The translations under genes and the position numbers were made by a program. The notes below the pieces were generated by a model. The model was given only the letters and a program-made list of their open reading frames with translations. It searched no databases and was not told the origin of the DNA. Of a stretch of DNA of 64,000 nt, positions 46,021-55,464 are shown piece after piece; the stretch's first letter is position 1, and each line of letters begins with the position of its first letter. The stretch spans positions 1-64,000 of the forward strand of contig NZ_RQFO01000016.1 in NCBI RefSeq assembly GCF_004770045.1, read 5' to 3'. Source of the stretch: Leptospira montravelensis. Its GTDB lineage: Bacteria > Spirochaetota > Leptospiria > Leptospirales > Leptospiraceae.

Positions 46021-47048
46021 TAAAGCTCCTGATTGTTGATGATCAAAATGTTGTACGAAATGTACTTTCAGAAATGTTTTCTGGTGACAAATCAATAGAA
46101 GTTGTAGGTACAGCATCCAATGCACTTGAAGCCAAAAAATTAGTTCCGCAACTTCGCCCAGATGTAATCAGTTTAGATGTGGATATGCCTGGGATGACTG
46201 GGATCGAATTCTTAGATTGGCTAATGCCAAATTTTCCCACGCCGGTAATCATGTTAAGCACATATACTGAAACAGGTGCTAATGCAACTATCCAAGCTCT
46301 CCAACGTGGTGCAATGGATTTTGTAAAAAAACCAGATGGAACTGAATCTGATTTTTTACGAATGCTTAAAGAGTTAACATTCAAAATCAGAAAATTTGGT
46401 CTTCTATCAAAACCAAAACAACATATTACACCCCAAAATCCGACTAAACTTGCTGGACTCAAAGGTAAACAAACAAATATCAAATTGATTGCAATTGGAG
46501 CGTCTACCGGAGGAACGCAGGCCCTAGATTATATTTTACACCACTTACCAAATGACCTACCTCCAATTGTAGTAGTGCAACATATGCCAGAACATTTTAC
46601 TACTTTGTTTGCACAACGTTTAAACCAAACGACTGGTCTTCCTGTAAAAGAAGCCGCTAATGGAGATATCCTTGAGACTGGTCATGTTTATCTTGCACCA
46701 GGTGATCAACATTTACTAGTTCGCCGTTTGGCTGGTAGATATTATTTAGAAGTTGAATTTTTTGATAAAGTAAGCGGACATCGGCCGTCAGTAGATGTTT
46801 TATTTAATTCCATATCGCAAGGGAAGATGGGTAACAACTGTTTGGCTATACTGTTAACAGGTATGGGTAGAGACGGTGCCACTGGTTTAAAAGGCGTAAA
46901 AGAGGCAGGAGGAAGGACCATTGGACAAGACGAGGAATCATGTGTTGTTTACGGAATGCCAAAAGAAGCTTTTTTATTAGGTGCAGTAGAAAAACAAGCC
47001 AGCCTCTCTACTATTCCCAATGTTATATTACAAATCTTAGAATCATAA
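46017..47048 (+). CDS. cheB: Chemotaxis protein-glutamate methylesterase/deamidase CheB
   Basis: A 343-residue response regulator with enzymatic output. The receiver domain (1-120) has phospho-acceptor Asp54 (PDVISLDVDMPG) and Lys in DFVKKPDG. After a linker, the methylesterase domain shows the catalytic triad: Ser in IAIGASTGGTQAL, His in VVQHMPEHFT and Asp in LLTGMGRDGATGL. It removes methyl groups from receptors for adaptation. It overlaps cheA by 4 bp. Its usual partner, the CheR methyltransferase, is not encoded in this cluster. Confidence 0.94.
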   Translation: MIKLLIVDDQNVVRNVLSEMFSGDKSIEVVGTASNALEAKKLVPQLRPDVISLDVDMPGMTGIEFLDWLMPNFPTPVIMLSTYTETGANATIQALQRGAMDFVKKPDGTESDFLRMLKELTFKIRKFGLLSKPKQHITPQNPTKLAGLKGKQTNIKLIAIGASTGGTQALDYILHHLPNDLPPIVVVQHMPEHFTTLFAQRLNQTTGLPVKEAANGDILETGHVYLAPGDQHLLVRRLAGRYYLEVEFFDKVSGHRPSVDVLFNSISQGKMGNNCLAILLTGMGRDGATGLKGVKEAGGRTIGQDEESCVVYGMPKEAFLLGAVEKQASLSTIPNVILQILES

Positions 47049-47060
47049 AGAGGAACAAAA

Positions 47061-47429
47061 ATGTCAAAAAAAATATTGTTATGCGATGATGCACCAACTG
47101 CACTGAAACTCATGGAAATGGTTCTTGGTGATGAAGGATACGAGATCTTTAAAGCTGAAAATGCAGACCAAGCCATGAAAAGTTTAGAATTAAACGGTCC
47201 CTTTGATGGATGTGTTTTTGATGTCAATATGCCAGGTAAAAATGGAATTGAATTGTCCCGTGAATTTTTAGCACACCCCAAAGGAGTTGGTGCTAATATT
47301 TTAATTGTATCCACCGAATCTAGTGACCATTTAAGACAAGCAGGAAAAGATGCAGGGGTAAAAGCATGGATTGTCAAACCATTTGATGATGAAGACTTAA
47401 TCGAAGTATTGAAACGGATTATTAATTAA
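47061..47429 (+). CDS. cheY: CheY-like response regulator
   Basis: A 122-residue single receiver domain. Acidic pocket LLCDDAP (Asp9, Asp10), phospho-acceptor Asp54 in GCVFDVNMPGKNG, switch Ser/Thr in LIVSTESSD and Lys in WIVKPFDDEDLIEVL. It has no output domain, as expected for a protein that docks on the flagellar switch or acts as a phosphate sink. It is the last plus-strand gene of the cluster, 12 nt after cheB with AGAGGAAC before its start. Confidence 0.9.
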   Translation: MSKKILLCDDAPTALKLMEMVLGDEGYEIFKAENADQAMKSLELNGPFDGCVFDVNMPGKNGIELSREFLAHPKGVGANILIVSTESSDHLRQAGKDAGVKAWIVKPFDDEDLIEVLKRIIN

Positions 47430-47449
47430 TAAGAATAATTGAATACATT

Positions 47450-47468
47450 CCCATTTTTATAGAATGGG
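47450..47468. terminator. Hairpin between cheY and cheD
   Basis: CCCATT (47450-47455) and AATGGG (47463-47468) form a short stem with a T-rich 7-nt loop between the convergent cheY and cheD stops. T-runs are weak on both strands. Confidence 0.4.
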
Positions 47469-47476
47469 GCTTAGAT

Positions 47477-48025
47477 TTAAAATGTAAATATTGATGTTTT
47501 TTTAACCATTCTTTCACGTACCTTTGTTTCGAAATGGCGTTCTTGCGTTAGAATTTCACTAGATACGTTCGGTTGTAGTTTTGTGATAAAAACATCAAAA
47601 TTATCAGTATGAAAAACAAGTTTTCGATATAATTCACCGCCTGTATCTTCACTAATAATTGGAATTTTTTCAGTTTGTAAAAAATCTTTTACGAATAGTA
47701 TGTTTTTCGAACCTACATTGTTGGTTTTTAAATTTAAAGTTTGTGAACCACCAAATATCTTAGCTTTCAAATGATTTCTAGAAATACTCATTTTCACGAA
47801 CTCATTAATTAATAACTCCATCGCCGTAATACCATAACGCAAACTTTGTTTTTCTTCCAATTTATCCATACTTCCAGGCAAAAGAATATGGTTGATGGCA
47901 CTAAGTTTTGTTTTTTCATGAAATAAACAAACAGATACGCATGAGCCAAGAATTGTACGAATTTCGTAATTACCTGAAGTAAAATAGGCTTCTCCGATAT
48001 TCAAATACACTTTTTGTTTCATCAC
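47477..48025 (-). CDS. cheD: Chemoreceptor glutamine deamidase CheD
   Basis: A 182-residue protein with the CheD core: YFTSGNYEIRTILGSCVSVCLFHEKTKLSAINHILLPG. Catalytic Cys29 and His46, with Thr24, match the Cys-His-Thr site known in CheD. AKIFGGSQTL and EDTGGELYRKLVFH are further family motifs. It deamidates receptor glutamines and, in other bacteria, works with CheC. It is encoded convergently to the cheY end of the chemotaxis operon, on the same strand as recQ, so it is transcribed separately. No cheC is in the window. Confidence 0.9.
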   Translation of the reverse strand: MMKQKVYLNIGEAYFTSGNYEIRTILGSCVSVCLFHEKTKLSAINHILLPGSMDKLEEKQSLRYGITAMELLINEFVKMSISRNHLKAKIFGGSQTLNLKTNNVGSKNILFVKDFLQTEKIPIISEDTGGELYRKLVFHTDNFDVFITKLQPNVSSEILTQERHFETKVRERMVKKTSIFTF

Positions 48026-48159
48026 TAACTTACCTTACTAATGAGGAAAATGTAATTCTAAAAAAAATTCCCTCTAACATTTATACAGGAAAATTTATCA
48101 TTGAACAAGGTCTTTTATAAATTTTAGCAAACATCAAAAAGATAAAAAAAATACTAAAT

Positions 48160-49593
48160 TTAACCTTCCAAACACAAATCACAATTCCCACATCCGTTAA
48201 AAGTGGAATCAAAATATTCATGAATGAACTTTCTTCTACAATCTGTTGTTTTAGTATACAAAAGAGTTTGATATAATCTTTTTTGAGAGTCTTTTTTCTT
48301 TTCTAATAACTCTTGTTCAGAAAACAAAGAATCTGACCATTCAGATTCAATTTGTAAGGTTCCTCTTTCTAAATCTCCAGAAACTAAACCTTTACTTTCC
48401 AATAAATTTAGTGCAGTTTGAATTCGGTGGTCACCTTTGTTTTTGAATGTCATAAAGGACTGCAATGTTCCATAATCCAGACCAGATAATTCATTCTGTT
48501 TCAACGAAAGAAATCCAAACAATTTTTGTAGGTAAGCCCTATCGGGATTTTGCCAGTCTATAAACTCCATCTGCACGGTAAGATCATCCTGGCAATAAAA
48601 AAGTTTACAATCAGATGGATTACCATCTCTACCTGCACGACCAATTTCTTGGTAATAAGACTCTATACTTCCTGGAATTTGTGCATGGTATATATAACGG
48701 ATATTCGGTTTATCGATACCCATTCCGAATGCATTTGTTGCAAGTAGAATGGCATCATCTGTAATTAGAAATTTAGTTTGTATTTTATTTCTTTGTTCTG
48801 ATGAAAGTTTCCCGTGATAAACTAAATGTTTTTTATGTTTAGTGTCTAACCAATGGCTAAATTTTTCTAACTCTTGAATTAAACTAAAGTAGATAATCGA
48901 TGCACCATTATTGATTTTCAAATCGGAAAAAATTTTATGATATTTTTCTTCTGTATCAAAACAATCAACAACAGACAATTTTAAATTTGGCCTAAACAAA
49001 CCATCATCAAAGATTTTAATTTTTTCTATCGCAACTCCCAATTGAGTCACAATATCTTCCTGAACACGTTGGGATGCCGTTGCCGTTAATGCAACCGTAG
49101 TCGGATTTCCCAAGATCTCACGAAACCAAGATATTTTTGTATAATCGGGTCTAAAGTCGTGACCCCATTGACTTATGCAGTGCGCTTCATCGATAGCAAG
49201 TAGAGAAACTGATTGAGTATAAATGGCATCCAAAAAATCTTTTTTCTGGAACCTTTCAGGAGATACATATAAAATTTTATATTTTCCTGACTTTAAATTA
49301 TTATACCTTTCTAATCTTTCTGATTTTGACAAACTTGAGTTAATGAATTCAGCAGAAACACCTTTCTTTTGTAAGGCAGAAACTTGGTCTTTCATCAATG
49401 CAATCAATGGTGAAATTACAATACAAATACCTGGCAAAATTAAAGCGGGAATCTGATAACACAAAGACTTGCCCATACCTGTAGGCATAAGGACCAAAGC
49501 GTCGCCCCGATTAATGATATGGTTAATGATGGTCTCTTGTTTTCCGCGAAAAGAAGAAATCCCAAATGTATTTTTAATACTATCTAAATCCAA
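48160..49593 (-). CDS. recQ: RecQ-family ATP-dependent DNA helicase (short form)
   Basis: A 477-residue 3'-5' superfamily-2 helicase for recombination repair. Walker A is MPTGMGKSLCYQIPALI. The DEAH box and aromatic-rich loop are LLAIDEAHCISQWGHDFRPDY. TALTATA (motif III), GMGIDKPNIRYIYHAQIP and YYQEIGRAGRDGNPS (motif VI) follow. The C-terminal zinc cluster reads DCRRKFIHEYFDSTFNGCGNCDLC. The protein stops right after the zinc domain, so it lacks the winged-helix and HRDC domains of E. coli RecQ (about 610 aa). Such short RecQ proteins occur in several phyla, so truncation by mutation is not implied. Confidence 0.9.
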   Translation of the reverse strand: MDLDSIKNTFGISSFRGKQETIINHIINRGDALVLMPTGMGKSLCYQIPALILPGICIVISPLIALMKDQVSALQKKGVSAEFINSSLSKSERLERYNNLKSGKYKILYVSPERFQKKDFLDAIYTQSVSLLAIDEAHCISQWGHDFRPDYTKISWFREILGNPTTVALTATASQRVQEDIVTQLGVAIEKIKIFDDGLFRPNLKLSVVDCFDTEEKYHKIFSDLKINNGASIIYFSLIQELEKFSHWLDTKHKKHLVYHGKLSSEQRNKIQTKFLITDDAILLATNAFGMGIDKPNIRYIYHAQIPGSIESYYQEIGRAGRDGNPSDCKLFYCQDDLTVQMEFIDWQNPDRAYLQKLFGFLSLKQNELSGLDYGTLQSFMTFKNKGDHRIQTALNLLESKGLVSGDLERGTLQIESEWSDSLFSEQELLEKKKDSQKRLYQTLLYTKTTDCRRKFIHEYFDSTFNGCGNCDLCLEG

Positions 49594-49662
49594 AGAAATC
49601 GTAACCCACCTATCACAAGTTAAAGTTTTTCGAGAGGTTACTTCTAAAGATTTGACAAAATG

Positions 49663-51537
49663 TTATCTTTGAATTTTTAACTGAACCGCATCCATTACTT
49701 CTTCCAAAATAGAAGGATCGTCAATCGTTGACGGGATAACATAAGTCTCTCCATCAATCATTTTCCTCATCGTTTTACGAAGAATTTTTCCTGAGCGAGT
49801 TTTTGGTAGTCTTTTTACAAACACAACGGTTTTCAATGAAGCAATGGCTCCAATCTTTTCTCGAATTCGGTGAGTTATATCTGACTCAATAGCTTTTGGA
49901 TCCAAAACAACACCATCTTTACAAACTACAATTGCCAATGGAACTTGCCCTTTAAGTTCATCAGCAATTCCAATTACTGCCGATTCGGCAATGGCAGGAT
50001 TTTCAGCCACAATCTCTTCCATTTCACCTGTCGACAATCTATGACCAGCAACATTGATCACATCATCAATTCGGCCTAAAATAAACAAATAACCGTCTTC
50101 ATCAAAATACCCACCATCCCCAGTTAGGTAATATCCTGGATAATGAGATAAATAGGAAGATTCAAAATTAGAATGATCATTCCAAAGTGTTGGCAAACAA
50201 CCTGGCGGTAAAGGGAGTTTGATTACAATGTTTCCTTTTTCACCTTGATTAACTTCATGTCCTTCTTCATCAAGAATTCGAACATCAAAACCTGTTACTG
50301 GCTTCGTCGCTGAACCAGCTTTAGCTGGCAATGGATTAGAACCCATCATATTGGCCGCTATGGCCCATCCTGTTTCTGTTTGCCACCAATGATCCACCAC
50401 AGGAACTTTCAGAAGTTCACAAGCCCAATCATAAGTAACAGGATCAGTCCTTTCTCCCGCTAAAAACAAATATTTAAGAGATGAAATATTATATTTTGAT
50501 AATTCCTTTCCTTCTGGATCTTCCTTTCGAATCGCACGAAATGCAGTGGGAGCACAGAACAATGTTTTAACTTTATATTCTTCAATGATTCGATAAAATG
50601 CACCAGAGTCAGGTGTACGGACAGGTTTTCCTTCATACAAAACAGTGGTACAACCATAGATTAACGGTGCATAAACGATGTAGGAATGTCCCACAACCCA
50701 ACCTACGTCCGATGCAGCAAAAAAAACATCGCCGGGTTTCATATCGTAAATTGTTTCCATTGAATAATGCATAGCTACCGCATGGCCGCCATTATCTCTT
50801 ACAACCCCCTTTGGTTTTCCGGTTGTACCTGATGTATAAAGAATATAAAGTGGGTCTGAAGCGGCAACCGGCACTGATTTTTTTTTGCCTGCTGTTTCCA
50901 TCAGTTCATCCCAATCAAAATCACGTCCAGTATGCATGATTACTTCTAAATTTGGACGAGACTTTAGAATTACATATTCTGGTTTATGATTAGATAGGTG
51001 CATTGCTTCATCTAATAAAGGTTTATAAGGTATTATTTTCGAAACTTCAATTCCATAAGAGGAGGTAATTACAAGTTTAGGCTTACAATCATCTAACCTA
51101 ACAGCAAGTTCATGAGGAGCAAACCCGCCAAAAACTACAGAATGAACAGCCCCAATACGAGCACAAGCTAACATAGATACCAATGCCTCTGGAATCATAG
51201 GCATATAAATGACGATTGTATCTCCCTTTTTGATACCTAAGGAATCTAAGACGAAGGCCATTTTTTCGACAGATTCTAAAAGTTGAAAATAGGTGAATTT
51301 AGATTTAATTTTGCTTACAGGAGAATCATAAATGATTGCAAGATCATTTCCTTTTCCATCATTTACATGATGATCTAAGGCAAGATAGGATGTATTCAAT
51401 ATTCCATCCGGGAACCAATGATTAAGTCCATCGCCTGCTATCCCGTATGCTTTTGTCGGCTTCTTTTCCCAAGGTATACGATTCATTTGAGACATCCAAA
51501 AATTAGTTGTATCTTCGTTATGAACCTTTTGTTCCAT
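49663..51537 (-). CDS. Propionyl-CoA/acetyl-CoA synthetase (ACSS3/PrpE-like)
   Basis: A 624-residue AMP-forming acyl-CoA synthetase. Landmarks are RIGAVHSVVFGGFAPHELAVRLDD, the ATP-binding loop LYILYTSGTTGKPKGVVRDNGGHAVA, FFAASDVGWVVGHSYIVYAPL, LFLAGERTDPVTYDW, WWQTETGWAI, YLTGDGGYFDEDGYLFILGRIDDVINVAGHRLS and the C-terminal catalytic Lys in KTRSGKILRKTMRKM. The VVRDNGGHAVA and GERTDP stretches are typical of propionyl-CoA synthetase (PrpE/ACSS3) rather than Acs, so propionate is the favoured substrate. It activates short-chain acids for entry into central metabolism. It is transcribed in the same direction as recQ, 69 bp upstream of it. Confidence 0.87.
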   Translation of the reverse strand: MEQKVHNEDTTNFWMSQMNRIPWEKKPTKAYGIAGDGLNHWFPDGILNTSYLALDHHVNDGKGNDLAIIYDSPVSKIKSKFTYFQLLESVEKMAFVLDSLGIKKGDTIVIYMPMIPEALVSMLACARIGAVHSVVFGGFAPHELAVRLDDCKPKLVITSSYGIEVSKIIPYKPLLDEAMHLSNHKPEYVILKSRPNLEVIMHTGRDFDWDELMETAGKKKSVPVAASDPLYILYTSGTTGKPKGVVRDNGGHAVAMHYSMETIYDMKPGDVFFAASDVGWVVGHSYIVYAPLIYGCTTVLYEGKPVRTPDSGAFYRIIEEYKVKTLFCAPTAFRAIRKEDPEGKELSKYNISSLKYLFLAGERTDPVTYDWACELLKVPVVDHWWQTETGWAIAANMMGSNPLPAKAGSATKPVTGFDVRILDEEGHEVNQGEKGNIVIKLPLPPGCLPTLWNDHSNFESSYLSHYPGYYLTGDGGYFDEDGYLFILGRIDDVINVAGHRLSTGEMEEIVAENPAIAESAVIGIADELKGQVPLAIVVCKDGVVLDPKAIESDITHRIREKIGAIASLKTVVFVKRLPKTRSGKILRKTMRKMIDGETYVIPSTIDDPSILEEVMDAVQLKIQR

Positions 51538-51726
51538 ACTATCACTTCCTAATTGATTATAAGATGGGAATTCGTGTAAAATCCCAACTAAAATTTTAAA
51601 TATATGTCAAAAACAAAGAAAGAAAGGTAAAAAGAACATCTACATACGTATTCTCTCATACATTAATAATTGAATTCATCTAGTCATAGAGACAAATTTT
51701 TTATTTTTAGAATAAATCCAAAATCC

Positions 51727-51755
51727 TTGACATATTTTTTTTTACGACTTAGTTT
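51727..51755 (+). promoter_or_regulatory. Candidate promoter of the WG-repeat gene
   Basis: TTGACA (51727-51732), a 17-bp T-rich spacer and a weak -10 TAGTTT (51750-51755). The -35 matches consensus fully; the -10 is poor. Confidence 0.4.
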
Positions 51756-51821
51756 AATGGGACTATAAGAGAAACAATGAATCGAATTTATTTTTCTTTT
51801 AATTTATATGCAGTAGGTTTT

Positions 51822-52397
51822 ATGAAATTTATATTAACTTTTATATTCTTAACTTTGCCAATATTGGCGAAATCAAATCTTCCGATTTCTTTTGAAGAAA
51901 ACAATCTTTACGGTTTTAAAAACAAATCTGGAAAGGTTATGATCAAACCTCAGTACCAACATGCGATGGACTTCACAAAAGAGGAGATAGCCTTTGTAGT
52001 AAAGGATAACCGATGGGTTTGTATCAATACAAAGAACTTAGTTTTATTAGAAGTATTTGTTTATGATAATGGTCCCGACTACTATTCAGAAAACTTAGCT
52101 CGTTTTGTAGAAAACAAAAAATTTGGTTTTTTCGATTCACGATGCAATAAACAAATTTCAGCAGCTTACGATTTTGTTTATCCATTTGAAAATGGAACTT
52201 CTATCGTTTGTAATGGTTGTGAGTCTCAATTAGAAGAAGAACACAGCAGAATCATTGGTGGTAAATACGGAGTGATCAATAAAAAAGGGAAAATTCTCAT
52301 ACCCGTTGCCTATGATGCAATCGATTCTGTTGATGCAAAAAAGAAAACGGCAACCGTGGTATCCAACAAAAATAAAACAAAAATCAACTTTAAATAG
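51822..52397 (+). CDS. Secreted WG-repeat protein
   Basis: A 191-residue exported protein. I choose ATG at 51822 because MKFILTFIFLTLPILAKS is a textbook signal peptide and AGGTTTT precedes it. The ATG at 51777 would add 15 residues in front of the signal. The mature part consists of WG/KWG-type repeats, each ~30-50 residues: YGFKNKSGKVMIKPQYQHAMDF, FGFFDSRCNKQISAAYDFVYPF and YGVINKKGKILIPVAYDAIDSV. These small beta units occur in many surface proteins of unknown function. No operon partner. Confidence 0.8.
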   Translation: MKFILTFIFLTLPILAKSNLPISFEENNLYGFKNKSGKVMIKPQYQHAMDFTKEEIAFVVKDNRWVCINTKNLVLLEVFVYDNGPDYYSENLARFVENKKFGFFDSRCNKQISAAYDFVYPFENGTSIVCNGCESQLEEEHSRIIGGKYGVINKKGKILIPVAYDAIDSVDAKKKTATVVSNKNKTKINFK

Positions 52398-52598
52398 AAT
52401 CCTAACCTGATTTTTGGCTGCCTAACCCAAGTCATTCAAAAAGGAATTAAATAAATTCCTAATTTGGGGCTTTTACGGTTTGCGAAACAAAACAAGTCAG
52501 TTTTGCAGGTGATTCGATTCAAAATACCTGTGACATTATTTTACCTCTTACAACGATGGCAGTGACGGGCAAAATCCGAACCGGCAGATTTCAAAAAA

Positions 52599-54599
52599 AT
52601 GAATAAGACATTTTTGATTGGATTATTGATTCTTTGTAGTTGTTCACAAGTTACAAAAGATAAAAATGCGAACATTGCTACCAAGGGAGAATTAGATTTA
52701 AGAAACTATGATTTCCACCAAACGGTTTCTCTTGCTGGTGAGTGGGCATTCGATTGGAAAAATTTAAATCAGCCCGGGCCAACAAATCCCAAACCAAAGG
52801 AAAGTTTCATTAGGATTGGTGAAAGATGGAAAAAACATTTCCAAGGAACTGGCTACGCAACATACCAAATTAAAATCTTATTTCCAGAAGTTGCAAAAAA
52901 AAACATTTATGCGCTTAGGTTCTTTCAAACTGGTGGAGCCGCAATGTCAATATTTATTGATGGTCAACTGGAACTTGAACTCGGAAAAGTAGGGAAAACT
53001 AAGGAAGAAATGATCCCTACTCGAAGTTCAGGAACCGTTTTACTCCCCCATCCAAACGCAGAAACCAATGTTCTAGTCCATATCTCAAATTTTTATCATG
53101 ACGATGGATCGTTTTGGTATCCACCAACCTTAGGTTTATACAAAAAAATCAATGACCAAATATTTAACGAATCCATTCGAGATGCATTACTTACAGGTGC
53201 ACTTATTTTTATGGCCTTCTATCACTTCACAGTATATTTTTTCCGAAGACATAAAACAATTATATTCTATTTCGGATTGTATAGTTTAATCATCGCATTA
53301 CATTCAATATCTTTAAATGGTGATTCTTTATATTTTCTATTTCCCGATGTACCTTACCGATTGGCATTTTCCCTATCGCTAATATTCTATTTAGCAATGC
53401 CGAGTTATCTTTTATTTTTATACCAAAGATTCCCTGAAAATTTTTCAAATTCAATTATCAGTTTTTTTATCATCACATGCACAGGTTTATTTATTTTTGT
53501 ATTGGTTACACCATCAGAATTAGGTTCTCAAACCACTTTTTATGGAATATCCCTGACAATCATAGGTTTATTTTATTCTATAATTTGTATGTTTAATGCC
53601 GTCTTTCAAAAAAAAGATATGGCCTTTCCACTTCTTTTGATTCAAATATTTTTATTTTTAAGTGCTATCAATGATACTTTATTTCTTTACGGAATTTTAG
53701 ACAATTTTCTGATCCTTAAATACTCCTATCTATCTACCGTGTTGTTTCAATCACTTGTTTTGGCTTCTTATTTTACAAAATCATTTCTTAAAAATGAAAT
53801 ACTTGGAAAAGAACTTTCACTACTCAATGAATCATTAGAAAAAACTGTAATCCTTCGAACTGAAGAATATAAAGAAGCAAAACAAATTGCCGAAGATGCA
53901 AATCAATGGAAAGATAAATTCATTTCCCTTGTTGCCCATGATCTTCGATCCCCTTTGAGTACAGTTTACTCAGCATTAACAATGATCACTGACAAAAGTT
54001 CAACTGAGGAAGAAAATACTCATATTCTAAAACAAGTGTTCGTGATTTTAGAAAACGCAATGGCTACAGTCGAACACCTTCTTAACCTCAACCGATTTCG
54101 AATAGATAAAGGTCAAATCCACCTACAGTTTTCCGAAAATAATTTAATCGAAATTATGCGACCGTTGGCAAACTCATTTTCATTTGAATTAAATAAAAAG
54201 TCCTTACAGTTAGATATTTTGCTTTCTGAAACTACTACAGTTTACGCAGACACTTCCTTATTGATTGAGATCCTCCGCAATTTAATTGCCAATGCAATTA
54301 AATTTAGTTATCCAAATGGTTGCGTCAAAGTAAATGCAGAAACAAACCAAGAGTTTACCGAAATTCACATTGAAGACAATGGCCAAGGTATACCTAGGGA
54401 ACGCCAAACAGATTTATTTTCAAATCCCATAACATCTCTTGGCACTATGGGTGAAAAAGGATTTGGGATTGGTCTGAAACTTTGTTTTGAACTTATGCGA
54501 CTTCATGGTGGTGGTATCAAAGTGTACTCAGATGGAAGAACAGGAAGCAAATTTGTATTAGAATTTCCTAATGGAAGTTCAAACGACAAAATCTCTTAA
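52599..54599 (+). CDS. 7TM-DISM sensor histidine kinase lipoprotein
   Basis: A 666-residue sensor kinase. The N-terminus MNKTFLIGLLILCSCSQ has a lipobox-like Cys. A periplasmic jelly-roll domain (about 30-190, SLAGEWAFDWKNLNQPG, YATYQIKILFP) is the 7TMR-DISMED2-like carbohydrate-binding-type fold. Seven membrane helices follow (about 195-395), then a coiled coil. The kinase core has H-box FISLVAHDLRSPLSTVYSAL (phospho-His near residue 448), N-box EILRNLIANAIKFSY, G1 IEDNGQGIPRE and G2 GEKGFGIGLKLC. The signal is unknown. No response-regulator gene is adjacent, so it is an orphan kinase here. Confidence 0.88.
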   Translation: MNKTFLIGLLILCSCSQVTKDKNANIATKGELDLRNYDFHQTVSLAGEWAFDWKNLNQPGPTNPKPKESFIRIGERWKKHFQGTGYATYQIKILFPEVAKKNIYALRFFQTGGAAMSIFIDGQLELELGKVGKTKEEMIPTRSSGTVLLPHPNAETNVLVHISNFYHDDGSFWYPPTLGLYKKINDQIFNESIRDALLTGALIFMAFYHFTVYFFRRHKTIIFYFGLYSLIIALHSISLNGDSLYFLFPDVPYRLAFSLSLIFYLAMPSYLLFLYQRFPENFSNSIISFFIITCTGLFIFVLVTPSELGSQTTFYGISLTIIGLFYSIICMFNAVFQKKDMAFPLLLIQIFLFLSAINDTLFLYGILDNFLILKYSYLSTVLFQSLVLASYFTKSFLKNEILGKELSLLNESLEKTVILRTEEYKEAKQIAEDANQWKDKFISLVAHDLRSPLSTVYSALTMITDKSSTEEENTHILKQVFVILENAMATVEHLLNLNRFRIDKGQIHLQFSENNLIEIMRPLANSFSFELNKKSLQLDILLSETTTVYADTSLLIEILRNLIANAIKFSYPNGCVKVNAETNQEFTEIHIEDNGQGIPRERQTDLFSNPITSLGTMGEKGFGIGLKLCFELMRLHGGGIKVYSDGRTGSKFVLEFPNGSSNDKIS

Positions 54600-54632
54600 A
54601 AGAATACTTTGACCAGACCGCAAATCATTCAG

Positions 54633-55079
54633 TTAAATGATAAACTCACCATTGGGTTTTTGGTTTGTTAACTTCGAATCCAAAATGCAAGGAATACCAT
54701 TGATAAATACATGGGAAATACCGGTGGGAGCCGCATCACATTTTTCTGGACTTGTATTATCTTGAATTTGATGCCAGTCAAAAACAACTAAGTCAGCAAA
54801 ATTACCATCGGCAATAATACCACGATTTTTCAATTTAAACCTACTGGCCGCTAACCCTGTCATCTTAAAAATAACCTCTTCCAGTGTAAGACAATTTGTA
54901 TCACGCGCTATACTTAAAAATTTTGGAAATGCTCCAAATGCGCTCGCATTTTGAACTCCGGAAGGCTCAGGCCATGCATCGGTCATAAACATTGAAGCCG
55001 GGTGTTTCATTAGTAGTGGGATTAAATTTTTATGGTAGTATTTATGTAATATCATTCTTGCCTCTGCATGAGAAAACTT
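54633..55079 (-). pseudogene. Amidohydrolase (N-acyl-D-amino-acid deacylase-like) C-terminal remnant
   Basis: The minus-strand frame encodes only the C-terminal ~140 residues of a D-aminoacylase-type amidohydrolase: MTDAWPEPSGVQNASAFGAFPKFLSIARD, LEEVIFKMTGLAASRFKLKNRG and GNFADLVVFDWHQIQD are recognisable conserved stretches. Intact members are about 480-550 residues and carry the metal-binding HxH near the N-terminus, which is absent. The frame is closed by a stop at 55080-55082, and the sequence upstream belongs to another remnant on the other strand. The enzyme would not function. Confidence 0.75.
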
Positions 55080-55402
55080 TAATATTTCTACTAGAATTCG
55101 AAACGGTGGTTTTGATGTTAATGAAGCAATTTCGCCAATTGATTTGCCGTTGTATTTTTGATACTCGGCACAACTAGCATTGGACCCTAAGAAGGCGACT
55201 TAAAAAAGAGGGATACTCATATAAACATATTGTAAATGGAATTTTGAAAAAAGAAGCCTTTCAATTATTAGAATCTACAAATCTAAGTATTGAAAAAATC
55301 TCAGAAAAGCTAGGATACAGTGATCCAACAAACTTTTATCATGCGTTTAAAAATTGGACAGGAACAACGCCAAAAAAATTTAGAAAAAATTTAAAAAACT
55401 AA
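55075..55402 (+). pseudogene. AraC-family regulator remnant
   Basis: The plus strand encodes the C-terminal part of an AraC regulator, broken by an in-frame stop (55159-55161) and a frameshift near 55190. The readable parts are YSAQLALDP, then in the shifted frame RRLKKEGYSYKHIVNGILKK and LSIEKISEKLGYSDPTNFYHAFKNWTGTTPKKFRKNL up to a stop at 55400. The last part is an unmistakable second HTH of the AraC family. The N-terminal sensor domain is missing. It abuts the amidohydrolase remnant head to head, so a former regulator-target pair may have decayed together. Confidence 0.72.
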
Positions 55403-55464
55403 CAAAGAAATACCAAATCGACATAACTTTGTTAGTTTGTATTTTATACTTTAATAATTAAAAA

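Noticed and set aside
48160..49593. RecQ as a truncated pseudogene
   Set aside because: All helicase motifs and the zinc cluster are intact, and short RecQ forms without HRDC are common.
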